From Theocolax elegans (taxonomy: Eukaryota > Arthropoda > Insecta > Hymenoptera > Cerocephalidae): a stretch of DNA of 64,000 nucleotides. Every line of letters begins with the position of its first letter. Positions within the stretch are counted from its first letter, which is position 1. Both the position numbers and the translations under genes were made by a program. The notes below the pieces were generated by a model, which made no database searches, was not told the DNA's origin, and saw nothing but the letters and a program-made list of their open reading frames with translations. This document shows, in pieces, positions 48,601-61,200 of this stretch. The stretch lies in NCBI GenBank assembly GCA_026168455.1, contig CM047426.1:4271501-4335500 (forward strand). Direction: 5' to 3'.

Positions 48601-51600
48601 TTATTTAACCCAAACTTGAATATTAAGTTGTATATGTGTAAGTTTTGTTGAAATTTTCTATAAAAGGTTGAGAAAAACAACCCTCAAAAAGTATTTTCTC
48701 GCTAATTTCACTTAGGTGATCGATGAACCAAAAATTAATTCCCCAAGATATTTCACATTGTTACAATATTTATTTTATTAATATTCTTTAAGAAACAAAA
48801 TCTAACTATTTTGAACAATAAAATTTAGTGATATTCGGTTCATTTATCCCAAATGAATTTTACGACTAGTAAATACACCGAAGGTATATATTTAAATACT
48901 TCACTGTAACAGATATGGATTTTTAATTACATTTAATTAAATTGTCATTTTTTTCAATATTAAACCAGTGTCTCCTTTTAATCAAACATACATACCTCAA
49001 GGATAGCCACATCGACCTTGGCTTTCAAAAATATATGAAACATCAATATTGTAAGAAACTTAAAATACTGGGGCATGTCGGTTTCATGTTCTTTCTTCTT
49101 AGTAAGGGCATTGTAAACGGGCCAAAATTGTTTAGAAAATTCCATCTCGTTCATGGATCGTCCGTTGATACGAAACCTTTCGCATACCGAGATAAGATGC
49201 GGTGAGCTGAAAAATCCAGTACGAAATCCATGCTCTGTAAGTATCGCCTCTGCAAAAGCGCAAGTCGAACCTTTCCCTTTTGTACCGGCAACATGAATTA
49301 TCGATAGGCTATCTAACTGCTCGAGTGTTAATCCTGACCTGCAAAATAAATAAATTATATCTCTATTAATTTTAATTTTCGTTCACATAAATAATAATTT
49401 AAAATAAAAAACAAACAAAACGCAAAACTGTGAGAAGGAATAATTTACATAATTTTTCGATTTTTGGTATTATTTTTGTATTGCAAAGTTAAGGGTAGAG
49501 TATAGTCGAAGATTAAAAAAAAAATCAATTTATTTTTATTTTATAAACAAGTTCTAAATGTTACGTAGCATGTGCGTAAATAATGTTTCATATTATAAAA
49601 CTTATGTGTCTACCTAATTTCAGCATTAGATAATCTTCACTTAATGCAATAAGTCATGAATCTTAAACTTTAAATCTAAATAATTCAAAAACTACTTTTT
49701 ATACCTTTAAAACATTCTTTGCAGGATAATTTTTATCGTAGGCTCCTGAAATTTTGCATACATCTTGAGGTATGTATGAAATATAAAGTTACACAGCCTT
49801 TTTTGTTTAAAATTAAATGTGACATTTTTATTACTACTTTTTTAATGAAAAATCTGATATTTTTTAGACAATTATATAAACTAATTAGGTTTATCGAGCC
49901 AGAAAGTGCATTTTTATAGATAAACCTTATTCGCTGTGTAAAGTTAAAGCTCTTATATGTAGGCGGAAATAAGAAAAAATATAAAAATTATTAACTTTTA
50001 ATATTAATATACAATGTCTACATTTGAGACAATTGATAACATTTAGAAACTATTATTAATTTTTATCACTTTTTATAAATTTTTAGTACTTTTTTATTGA
50101 ATTATGAGTATTTCAGTCTGACAACAAAAATTAATTAATTAATAACTATTATTAATTTTTTCGAATCATTATTGTATTTTTATAATAAATTGAAGATTTT
50201 ATTTTTTTTTATAATTTTTTATTACTTTTTTCCTTTTTGTGAAATCGTCACTTTTTTACCCTAATTTATAATAATTTACTATTAATTTAATTTCTTTTAC
50301 ACACATACACTCGTACATTTTTTTATAATGCTTTTATAAATTAGAAAAAATTATTAACTATTAACAACAATTTTTATTAAAATTGATAAAAATTAATAAC
50401 TATTTTCACTTGTCTCAAATCTAGACATTAATAATTTAATTAATTTTTTTAAACAGTATTAATTTTTATTATTTTTTTCTAATTGTTTCAATTTCCGCCT
50501 GGGTATAAGTTCGAAACTTTTTCATCGGAGTCCTTTGGTAACTTTTATCCTGCAAAGGAGTTTTTTGAATTTGTAACTGTGTTAGGCCTATTTTGTTATA
50601 TATTATAATATTTTACGTAATTTGGGTGTTAGTAATCATAAATAAAGAATATTTTTTATAATATATTTGATAAAATGACATTTTACATAATATTTTATAA
50701 AAATTACAAAAATATTTTTCTAACCATAGTCTACCCTTAATACAGACTGTTTCATTGAAGTGCACTTAAAACATGTTTTGTTGTAACTATTAGAATTTCA
50801 GCCTATTCGATGAAGTGGTTCCAAAAAATCAGAGTCCGAAGTCTCATCTCATAATTAATTAAAATATTTATTTTGTAAATAAATTAGCTGAAAAATTGTT
50901 TATACAAGTAAATAATAATACAATTTCTTAAAAAAATTATGAATTGTTAATATTTAATAGTTTTTTTCAATTCTAACCCAAGCATGTCACGTTAAAAATA
51001 TATTTATTTGATAAATTCGTAACTGTAAGTTAATAATTAATCGAATCACCTAATAATTTTAGTAATATAAAGTAAAATCTTAAATAAATAAATATCCGAA
51101 TAATCATTTAAATAATATATCAGTTACCAATTGTATCCTTAAATAATAAATCATTATATTGAATTTTTCACACGATTAGTAATTGAAACGTAATTATTAA
51201 ATAAAATATCAAGTATATAATTAAAAAACAATTAATAATTTACTCTTCGACTAATAATTAGCAAACGAATAAAAAATTTAATTAACAATAATTAAGGATA
51301 TAATTAAACTGTTTTTTGTTAAATGTTTTAATGCGTTTTATTATTCTCTGGTCCACACCTCACCTGATTAAATATTTCTTCGTATCCAACAGTGGATTAA
51401 AATCTGATGTTCTCCTTCGTTTGGCTGCATTCAAGTAAGCGGCATTACTCTGCAATCGGTTTAACGCTTTTACTGCTTCCTGCAATTATTTATTCATTTT
51501 TTCCCTTTACTATTAAACAAAATACACACATAATTAATTAATTGTTTACTTCAAAGATAAATACACTATGTATTTATCGAAAATCAAATTTTCACTCTGA

Positions 51601-53576
51601 TTATTGTTTATTATATTTTATTTTTATAGGAAACGCACAATTGTACATACAATAAACGCATTGCCCGTTAATTAATTAATTATTTGTTTACTGACAACGG
51701 GTGAACTGTAAGATAACGAAATAAAAAATTCACTCTCATTTTTTTTTCATCAATTAATTGTTGATAATATGAACCACACATAAATCGAATACAAACGAAC
51801 TGATTGTTTCTGTATCGTTTTTCTTTTTTTTTTTTGATCAGGAAGTAATAAAGAAAATACGCGTGTTATAAATAACCAAAATATTATAATTAAATAATAA
51901 TATTTTTATTAACGCAATTTTGAAATTTAAATTTTCAAAATCTCCGATTTGGATATATAAAAATAAGTTAGCTGACAAATCAGTAATTTTCTGAATTATA
52001 ATGTAGAAACCTTCGTGATATCAAATATTTTTATATTAAATATAACAATTGATGATAATTTTCTAAAAACAACGCGCACTTTATAATAATTACAATTTTT
52101 ATCCTGATGTAGTTTGCATGCGAATAAAAATTAAACGTGAAAAATTTTAATATCAAGCGTGTACTCAACAGTGTATATAATAATATGTATTGTTTATATA
52201 TAAGGAAAAAAAAATGTTATTGCGTCTATCTCGTTTGGTAAACACGTCATAAGTGTTCCTTAAAATTTCCGCTTGTTCGATTACGCATTCAAATCGGTGC
52301 GGTGATTTAAATTATTAAAAAATAATGTATACTTTGTGTATATAAAAATACTTTTTTTTCTATATACACTAGTGCGGATCATTTAAAGAAATAATTTTGC
52401 TTTGTTGTTTTTTATTATTAACTGTTCAACTTTTAATTAAAATTATTAAAGTATATAATTAATTTAATGTATACTTACATAAATAAAATTAATTATGTAA
52501 ATTTTTCATTATTATTTAAATTTTTAAAACGATTGGAAATAAAATATTTGTGATTATAAGTAAATCAATAAAAAACTAAATAATTTGTTTGAATTATAAT
52601 AAAATATTATTCAAATTGAATTTGAGTGAAAATTTTACTCGAATTGAGCAATTGTTAATTTTTCACTCGATGATGACTATTGTTAGAGAAAACAACAGAA
52701 ATTAAATTAAATTAAATTAATAGAACAAATAATTTTAATAAAAAGGGCCAGACACTGTTTTACTTATAAAATTATTAAAAATTAAAAATTTCAATTAGAA
52801 GTTTAATTTACTGTAATGCACATTGTATGTTAATGTATATCGATGAAGAAATTATTTTTGTGAATGTTTTGAAATTTCGGTTAGAAAAATTGAGAAAATA
52901 GAACCATCAGATTTCTTGCAGTTCAGCGAAGACCCAGAAACAGTAATCATACTCACTTGTCACAAGGTTTATTTTTGAGTTTACATTGGATTAAATTGTG
53001 GTTTTGAGAAAAGCTTCTTTAAATTAACCAAGTATTAGAAAAGAAGTGGAACACAATTATAAAAGCATAAATTTAACGTTATTAGACAAAAAAATTTTTA
53101 TTTTTATACATTTTTCAAATTTTTCTAGCAACATATTGTTTTATACAAAGTTGAGAAATTTTTTTATTATCTTTGTTCCACTTACTTTTAAGAATTAATT
53201 TAAAAAAGCTTACCTTAACATTTCAAAACAATCCAATGAAAATTCAATAATAAACCATACAGCAACTGAGTTTGAACACTGATTTTAGACTCTTCGCTGA
53301 ACCAAATCTATTTTGTCAATATTTCATGATGTTCCCAAAAACAATATCTTAATTTCTGTACATTATCATATATTCTCTATTTAACTTTTAACTGAAATTT
53401 TAAAGTTGAATGAATTTTACAGCTAAAACAGTGGCTGGCCCAAAATGACAATGTATACACACACTCAAACACAAAATAAAGAACCATCAAACAATCGTAC
53501 TTACATCGTAATTAGTCGATACGACTGTCCGGCCACTCGGTGCACTCTGGAACATTTTCCTAGCCAGAGTAAACAT
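45662..53576 (-). CDS. Fpgs: Folylpolyglutamate synthase
   Basis: Exons from 5' to 3': 53576-53505, 51479-51364, 49338-48996, 47863-47578, 46472-46127, 46043-45662, giving 514 aa with all phases matching. Hallmarks in order: EAVKALNRLQSNAAYL, the P-loop HVAGTKGKGST (residues ~81-88), FFSSPHLISVCERFRING, VGIGGEYDCTNII, SLGLDHTSILGDTLEAIAYQ, WPGRTQILL, FYIDGAHTDES, MFNTTGDRNSAKLL and the C-terminal TGSLHLVGALL. The enzyme adds glutamates to folates, retaining them in cytosol and mitochondria. The exon-1 acceptor at 53667 and an open frame upstream of the chosen ATG leave room for an N-terminally longer, Arg-containing (possibly mitochondrial) form. The acceptor of exon 5 has a weak pyrimidine tract. 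The usual Gly-x-His-Gln element before NAxLAI reads SVQ here. Confidence 0.94.
46473..47577 (-). other. FPGS intron 4, includes an open stretch of unknown origin
   Basis: Just upstream of the exon-5 acceptor, minus-strand frames such as MNELGRYNWVDLVQTLLKQG (about 46580-46521) and ARHYDPSAGVPKIEKSPI look more protein-like than the surrounding AT-rich DNA but are out of frame with each other. No family was recognised. The rest is AT-rich without features. Confidence 0.3.
47864..48995 (-). other. FPGS intron 3, 1.1 kb
   Basis: AT-rich intron between the exons ending at 48996 and starting at 47863. No coding sequence or repeat was identified. Confidence 0.5.
49339..51363 (-). other. FPGS intron 2, 2.0 kb
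   Basis: AT-rich throughout. Blocks of ATTAATAA-type sequence near 49980-50500 show weak inverted symmetry (for example GTCTACATTTGAGACAATTG near 50016 versus CACTTGTCTCAAATCTAGAC near 50407). No gene or domain was found. Confidence 0.45.
52744..53442. mobile_element. Foldback element, family F copy 2 (FPGS intron 1)
   Basis: Starts GGGCCAGACACTGTTTTAC and ends TAAAACAGTGGCTGGCCC, an inverted terminal pair of about 18 bp. The two ~330-bp halves fold on each other, for example AGCTTCTTTAAATTAA near 53013 and TTAATTTAAAAAAGCTT near 53195. Non-coding. Confidence 0.82.
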
Positions 53577-56500
53577 GAAAATCGCATTTATTATGCAAGC
53601 AGACCGAGTCCCCACGCGAAGTAAAACCGAGCCGGCTGATAAAACCGGTTCGCTCCACGGTGCTACTCTGCAAAACGAAATAATAATAAAGATGTATATA
53701 ATTACGCGTATGTACACACATATACGATAAAGTTTTTTCACTCGTTTGACGGGGTACACCGTACTATTCGATGCAGCTGTGTTTTAGTACGTCGCCATCA
53801 ATTTGATTATTATAAAAATGTGACGCGAGCTTGTCTTTCAATTGTTAACGTAACATTATCAATTGATATTAATTGATTAGTCGCACTGGACAATAAATAA
53901 AAAAAAAATAATTGTTTAAACAAAAAATTGCAGTTACATTTGTATCTTTATATACATATATATTTAAAAACTAAACTAAAACTACATATATATTTAAAAC
54001 GTCGAGTATAAGGCGTATAGTTAAAATTGAACTGCATGTTAATAAAAAAAGCTTTGGGTAAGGAATGTTAATATATCGTTCACTTTCGAAAGTCGTTCCA
54101 CTGCAACTGAATACAGTAATGTGCATGATTGTATACTTTCTAAATAAAATTTTTTTAAGGAGATAGAAATGGGTTAAAATTAAAAAATTCTATACGTTTT
54201 ACACTATTAAAATATTTTACTTAATTTAATTTATAACAAATTGTTTTATTTTTTATTATTAACCTTCGTTTAATACTTTTTAGCTATTCAAACAACCACA
54301 CCACCATGATTTTATGTATGCATATTTACAGCAGAATCTTTTAAGAATCACTTGAACGAATAAGCTGAAGTATTAATAGTAACTGATTTAAATTCAGTTG
54401 AATGAATAAGAATTACAAAAGATACCTAGAATGTTTTTTTTTAAATTATTTATCTGCTTTTTGTATATTTATTAACTATTTCCAATAAATCTACAATATT
54501 TCAGACAGTTCGATAGAATATTGTGCTAACTGCCATAATTGTTGTGATTCATCGAATAGAAAGAAAATTTTAATAGTAACAATGAACCATAATTTTAAAT
54601 AACATGAATAAAACAGAATATCAAATGATATTTCAATGATTGTTTATTTTTTTTTTCTTTTACTGTTAATATTTCAGCTGCATTCATGTTTAAAGAAAAA
54701 TATGGTGTGGAATGCCATAATTTATTAGAAAGTATTATTACAAATAAATTAAATAAAAAGTGTTTGATAAAAGTTGACAATGATACAATTTGTTTAAAAA
54801 ATTATGAGTTTATTTGAATTTCACCCTGTTCGATGAAATATGCTAAAAAATTATGATTCTGTGTGGCATAGTTTTCCTTTAAACTAAGATTAATCATGAT
54901 AAAATTTTGCTTATGCAACTGTCACCAATATTCATTATTTTATCTAAATCATTAATTAATCAAGCGGCAAACCCTATTTCACTTATGAAATTCTTAAAAA
55001 GTAAAAATTTCAATTGAATATTTAATTCATGGTAATACGCAATGTATGTTAGTGTACATAGATTAAGATATTGTTTTTGTGAATATTTTGAAATTTTAAT
55101 TAGTAAAAATTGACAAAATAGAACCATCAGAATCCTTGGTTCATCGAAGACTCAAAATCAGTGTTTGTACTCATTTATAATAAGGTTTATTATTCACTTT
55201 GGATTGACCTGAAATTTTGAGGAAAGCTTCTATATTAATTGTTAGAAAGTAAGTGGAACAGAAATCGTAAAAAACTTCTCAATATTGTTTAGTTAAAAAT
55301 GTTGCTAAAAAAATGAAAAAAAATTGTATAAATATCAAGATTCTCTTTGTTTAGTAACATTACATTAATGTTTTTATAATTCTGTTTCACTTATTTTCTA
55401 ATAGATAATTTAAAAAAGCTGTTTTTAAAATTTCAGTACCTTTGTAAATTGTACTTTGTCAGTCGATAAGTAACTCGGCCGGTAACGTAAAACTATCCAA
55501 AATTAAATTATTTTGATAAACTTACGTACTTTTACGAGATATGAAAATATACAAGAAAAAGAAGCTTTCCTTACAGGTTTCATCACCGAAATAGAATTTA
55601 ATCATCTCTTCTGACTACACACATACATTGACTTTTCATATTTCGGATACACATGTACATGACATTAACCAAACGCCTATATACATATATATATATTTCG
55701 TCCGTATAAAATGAAAATAACAATTTTGAATTGATAAAATATCGAAAAAAGAAAACATATGTTTTTACATTATATGCAATAAAAAATAAATAAACGTTTC
55801 TCACATAAACAATTATAACATACAAAAAATGTAGCATATATACAACGTAAACCAAAAATTAAAAAAAAAAACCTTACCCATATAGAGTAAACAACCGAAA
55901 TATATATCGGTATATAAATTAATTTATATATTCCCCACACACACACTGTATAAACAATCGTCGTATAGCATCGATAATAGTGCACAATGTAAATTGAAAA
56001 AAATAAATAAATATATATACCTCTACATGCACAAAAACACTTTGGAGTGTTTTAACGAACTTCACGCACGTACACAAATATATTTAAATGTGTGTATATG
56101 TAAGTATGTAAGTATATATATATATATATTGATCCAACACGTGGTGCGGCGAAACACGTTTTGGCATGAACTAATTCGTTATAGTACTGTAGTTTATCTT
56201 CTTCACGTATCATACACGGTTTTTGTATAATCCGTCATAATGTATATGTGCATGCATGTATATATACATACATACACTTTATTATCTCGCTTTCGTATAT
56301 AACCTTTTTTTTTATATTCGACTTTGGGAATGCGATGGCTTATCTTACGTGATGTATGTATATACTTATACGTGTCAACTGTTGGACTTTTAAAAATTAT
56401 CTATTATAGATTTCATATAGTAAAAGTGCGGTATATTTCGAGAGGGAAGACTTTTTTTTCTCTTATTTTAGGATTGAGTAATCGAATAAGCGTGTGGATA

Positions 56501-57909
56501 TTATTTATATTTACTTTTTTTGTCCATCGATTTTATCCAATTTTATATTTTATTTTTTGTATTATTTGATCTTTTTTTTCATTTAGTTGACGATTTATTT
56601 GTTTATGTACAATTTTATTATTTTATTCATATGTTTATGTAATTTTATTTTCTTATTTTATTTATATTCATTAGTTTTTCTTTTATCTGCCGATTTATTT
56701 GGTTATTTATTTACTTCTTTGTTTTTTTTATTTTTATTTAGTCATATATTCGCTTATATTTTTTTGTCTTATTTAATTTTTTATTCATTTTTATTTCAAA
56801 CGGCTATTTCCCCTCTGTACCAAATGTATAAAAATATTAAAAAAAAATTTTAGTTGACACACTTTATATTTCACGCATGCATGTATATTATACATACATA
56901 ATAGAGATTCAAATTGATTATCTAAAAAAAAATGAATATTAATGTATGAACGTGTAATAAGTATAATCACCTCGACTTCATTTTTACTTTGTCGGCACCT
57001 CGTTCATTGTTGTTGAATAATAAAATAATAAATTGTCTGAAACATATATCTTCGACTCGTCGTGTGTAATATAATTACGATGATACTTCACTATTTTCTC
57101 CTATATACACTTATATTTATATATTCGAAGTGCGCAAACGGGGAATCCTAATCAGAACAAAAATCGAAGTTTACGACGTGACGATAATATAGAATCGTAA
57201 ATAATATATAAATTATTTATAATTGACTGCGATTATATTTTATTAGGTTACACTGTGTACTTGTCATTTTGACCGAGTGCAAAGATATTTGCTTTATAAA
57301 TTCATTTTTTTTTACTTAATCATAATTATTTAAATACATTTCTAATTTTTACGATTTTGAGGAAGTGTAAATCAACGAACGAGTAAATGAAAATAAACTA
57401 AATAAAAAAAACTTACAATTAATAAACAATTACAAAAATAAATTATATAATGTGAACAAAAAATAGTCTAACATCGTGATAATAACGCACCTTTTTTTTT
57501 CAAAAATTTAAAAGCTCGCTCCGTCGGTAAGTAAGCGTGCGGAGATCAGCTGATCGGCGCGTAAAGCGCTGTATATATAGTTTTCAACTCTACGACGTGC
57601 TTTTTTCCTCTCCTCGCGTGTATTATATATATTTTTATAAGAGATACCCAGACAGACAATTGACATAAAGCGTTGCAAAAAGTTCACGTGTGTACTCCTC
57701 GAAGAAACAAAAATATATATAGATTACAATTCGTTTTGTTATTCCTTTCGACTACTACTCTCTTTTTTTTCCTCTTAATTATCGGATAATGCGAGACACA
57801 CGTGTGTAAATATAGATTTTTATAAGTAATATATATATGCATATATTTTTCAAAAGATGTGAAACGATTGTGTATATCTATATATAACAATATTTAGTAA
57901 GTATATATA

Positions 57910-57946
<37 letters not shown>

Positions 57947-58298
57947 TATACATATATGTACACTGCATTTCGATATTAAAGTATTGTATAGGTATGTATT
58001 ATTATAAAAAAAAGACAATGTGTATACCCACACACACACACAAGCACGGGCGTTAAATAAATAGTAGTGTAGATACATACCCTGCAAATCGTTGCATATA
58101 TACCGTTTTATCGGTCCATCAAATTTAATTTTTTTTTTTTTACAAAAACAGTGTGCATTGCAGCAACGGCAGCAGCATCTTTTTCGCAAGAGAGGTGTGT
58201 ATATCGATCGATAAGGATTGACCTTGACCGCGAGAGTAGTCTATTCCTTGAACGTCCTATCCGTGATACATACATATACACATACACGTAGATGCACA
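53577..58298. other. 4.7-kb divergent intergenic region, FPGS / UCK
   Basis: Contains the FPGS upstream region (acceptor at 53667; more GC-rich 53500-53860), the truncated foldback copy, and long ATAT/TGTA-rich low-complexity DNA (55600-57100). A TG microsatellite of ~32 bp lies at 57913-57944. GATCAGCTGATC at 57545-57556 is a 12-bp palindrome. Frames at 55994, 56324 and 56587 are Tyr/Phe/Ile-rich translations of low complexity, not genes. UCK promoter and 5' UTR should lie close to 58200. Confidence 0.55.
54966..55440. mobile_element. Foldback element, family F copy 3, right arm truncated
   Basis: CCCTATTTCACTTATGAAAT, TAGAACCATCAGAATCCTTG and GAGGAAAGCTTCTATATTAA follow the order of copy 2. 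The right half stops after an AAAAAAGCTG block near 55418, so the outer right terminus is missing. Confidence 0.65.
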
Positions 58299-61200
58299 AT
58301 GGCAGACGTCATTGTTAACATGGGCACTACGCGAAAAATGTCATTCGGTTGCAATGGTAAAGCCAATGGTGCTGAAGGTAAAACGCCGTTTCTCATTGGT
58401 GTATCCGGTGGTACTGCTAGTGGAAAGGTATATATATATATACTTATGTACAACATTGAACTTTTCTTTTTCTTTTTTGTTCATTGTCTATGTGTGCTTG
58501 CTTAAAATAAGCTTTTTTATTTACTATTTCATTGTGGGTACTTGTTTCTTTTTTTTTTTGTAAGTAATATTGTTAAGTTGGTTTGTCTATTTGACAGTCC
58601 GTTGTTTTTATTTCTTTTTTTTTGCCAATTATAATTTCTGTGGTGGCAAGAGCTATTTTAGCTTGCGCTTGATTGACGTTGAACTTCCTTGAAAGTGTAC
58701 ACATTTTATTTGCTGAATGCATTGGGGAATTGTATGTTTCTTTTTAGTTCTAATTTTAGTTTATTGACAACGTAAGAGTATTCATTTGTGTCTATTTCTT
58801 TTTAATTTGTAAGTTTATACAATTACGAATTTGATGATTGTCGCTGTGAACTTCAGAACCAATGATGATGATAGTAGTATAATAATTATTAGTAATTTTT
58901 TTTTTGATTTATTTATCATCATTTATACAGACAATTATTGATTGTAGTAAATAAACCAGAATACGGGGGTGCAGATATTTTAATAAACTAAATCAACACC
59001 TAGTACGAAAAAAAGCACAACTTAGATTTTGTAATGTAAGTTTAAATAGGAAAATCTGAGTTGTGCTTTTCTTCATCTGAGGTGTCAATACAAAGTCTAT
59101 ATATAATACATTAAATAATTTTACTCATAAACTAATAATAATAATTTATTTATTTATTTACATTTTACGGGTCACATACCCTTACTATGATATATATCAA
59201 TTATTTAGTGGTAACAGTTTTTACATAATTTAAAATAAAATTTTTATATAATAAAAAAAGCATTAATGAATTTTTTTATTGTAAATGTTAATTTTATTCT
59301 GTGCCATTTTTTTTTGTAAATTTTCTCATAAAATTATCTAACAAATAAATAACAAATAAATACATAAATAAAAATTACAATTATCTTGCTAAGTAGTGCA
59401 TTTATTTATTGCCTATACAAATAAATTCAATTGATATTTTTAATTTAACTATTAAAATTATGTATTCATTGTATAACTGTACTTTTTTAATGATTTAAAT
59501 GCATAGATACTTCATTTTTTATGATAATTTTTGTATTATGACAATCGTAATTATTATGAATTAAATAAATGATTAATGTTTTCAGTCGACAGTATGTAAG
59601 AGGATAATGGAAAAATTGGGACAAGTGGATAAGGATCACACAGAAAGGCAAGTGGTGTGTATATCGCAAGATAGTTTTTATAGGGATTTAACGCCAGGAG
59701 AGAAAATTAAAGCTGAAAAGGGACAATATAATTTTGATCATCCTGATGCATTCGATAATGACTTAATTCTTCAAACTCTCCAAGATATATTGGCAGGAAA
59801 GAAATGTGAAATTCCTGCTTACGACTACAAGACAAACAGTTTGTAAGTATATTTTTCAGACTAACAGTCTGTTTAATAATAAGACGTGTGATGAAATAAT
59901 AAAGACAAGGTTTAATAAGTTAATTTATAAGGTTTTATTTGTGTACTTAAAAAAAGGAAAAACAACAAATGTAAAAAAATCAATAGCAAAGGCAACGAGG
60001 TTTGTAGTAACGTTTTCTGTGTAAGTAGCCACCCTGAAACAAAAGGAAAACGAATCTGTTAAAATACAATTTTAAGACTTTACTTAAGAAATATAATTAT
60101 TATTTATTTCAATTAAGTACTTTACAACTTTTTACCTTTCTACTATTATAATTTATTAACATTTTTAACATATAATAAATAATAAAATAAAATGATAAAA
60201 ACTACTTAATTAAAAAAATAATATAAATATCTAATAATTTATAATTGGTTAAATTGTTGTTATAAATTTTTTTTTTATAATTTTTAATACAATTTTGTAA
60301 ATGTCAAAATTGTTAAAATAAAGTAAATCTCTAATTTATTATTTAGTTTGTATTACTACAGTATCAAGCTTTGCATTAGAATTAAGACTTACATGTCCTC
60401 CATAATGAGAGCAGAGTGGTGATCCGTAACCACCTCCGTATCCACCTAGAGGTATACCAGTTGGTGGGTAGAGTGCTGGTGGGTAGAGACCAGCTGGTGG
60501 TCCATACACTGGAGCTGGAGGTCCATACACTGGAGCTGGAGGTCCATACACTGGTGCTGGTGGTCCATATACTGGGGGTGGAGGTCCATACACTGGAGGT
60601 GGTGGTCCGTATGCAGGAGGTGGTGGTCCATAAAGTCCAGCAGATGGGGGGTAAAGACCGATAGATGGTGGATAAAGAGATAGGGAAGGTGGTGCAATAC
60701 TAATAGCTGGTGCTCCTATCGATAATCCTCCACCATAGAGTCCACCACCGTGTCCACCACCGTAAAGTCCTCCACCTAATCCACCGTAATGTCCTCCTCC
60801 GTAATGACCACCGTGTGAGTGTGGCATGCAAGCGCAACCATTGTATCCACACTTCTTGCAAGCTTCGCTGGTATTGAAACAAGCTACAACGAGCAGAACA
60901 AGGAGAGAATAACTGAGGATGGATCTCTTAACCATCTTGACACAAGTTGTAAGATTTACTGTTGCAAGTGACGATTTGATGCTAATCCAACGTCGTCGGG
61001 CATTTTTATACTTGAATTCGTGAAGCAGGATGTTTTTGTATATCTCGGATATTTTCTCTTGGTTGTTTTTAATACTCACGCGCTTTTACGGACGGAAGGA
61101 AGAGGAAGTTCGATGCATTTTTTCGACACACCGTTATTGCGAAAAATAACTTACGCGCATACGAAGATTTGCTTTATTTCGTCACGTTGTTGATGTATTA

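Noticed and set aside
55598..57890. Many Tyr/Ile/Phe-rich frames in the FPGS-UCK spacer
   Set aside because: Low-complexity ATAT/TTTA translations without starts in context, domains or splice partners.
60416..60882. Other long frames across the nested Gly/Pro gene
   Set aside because: Shadow frames of a repetitive coding sequence; only the 60935-60339 frame has a signal peptide, TATA box and sensible termini.
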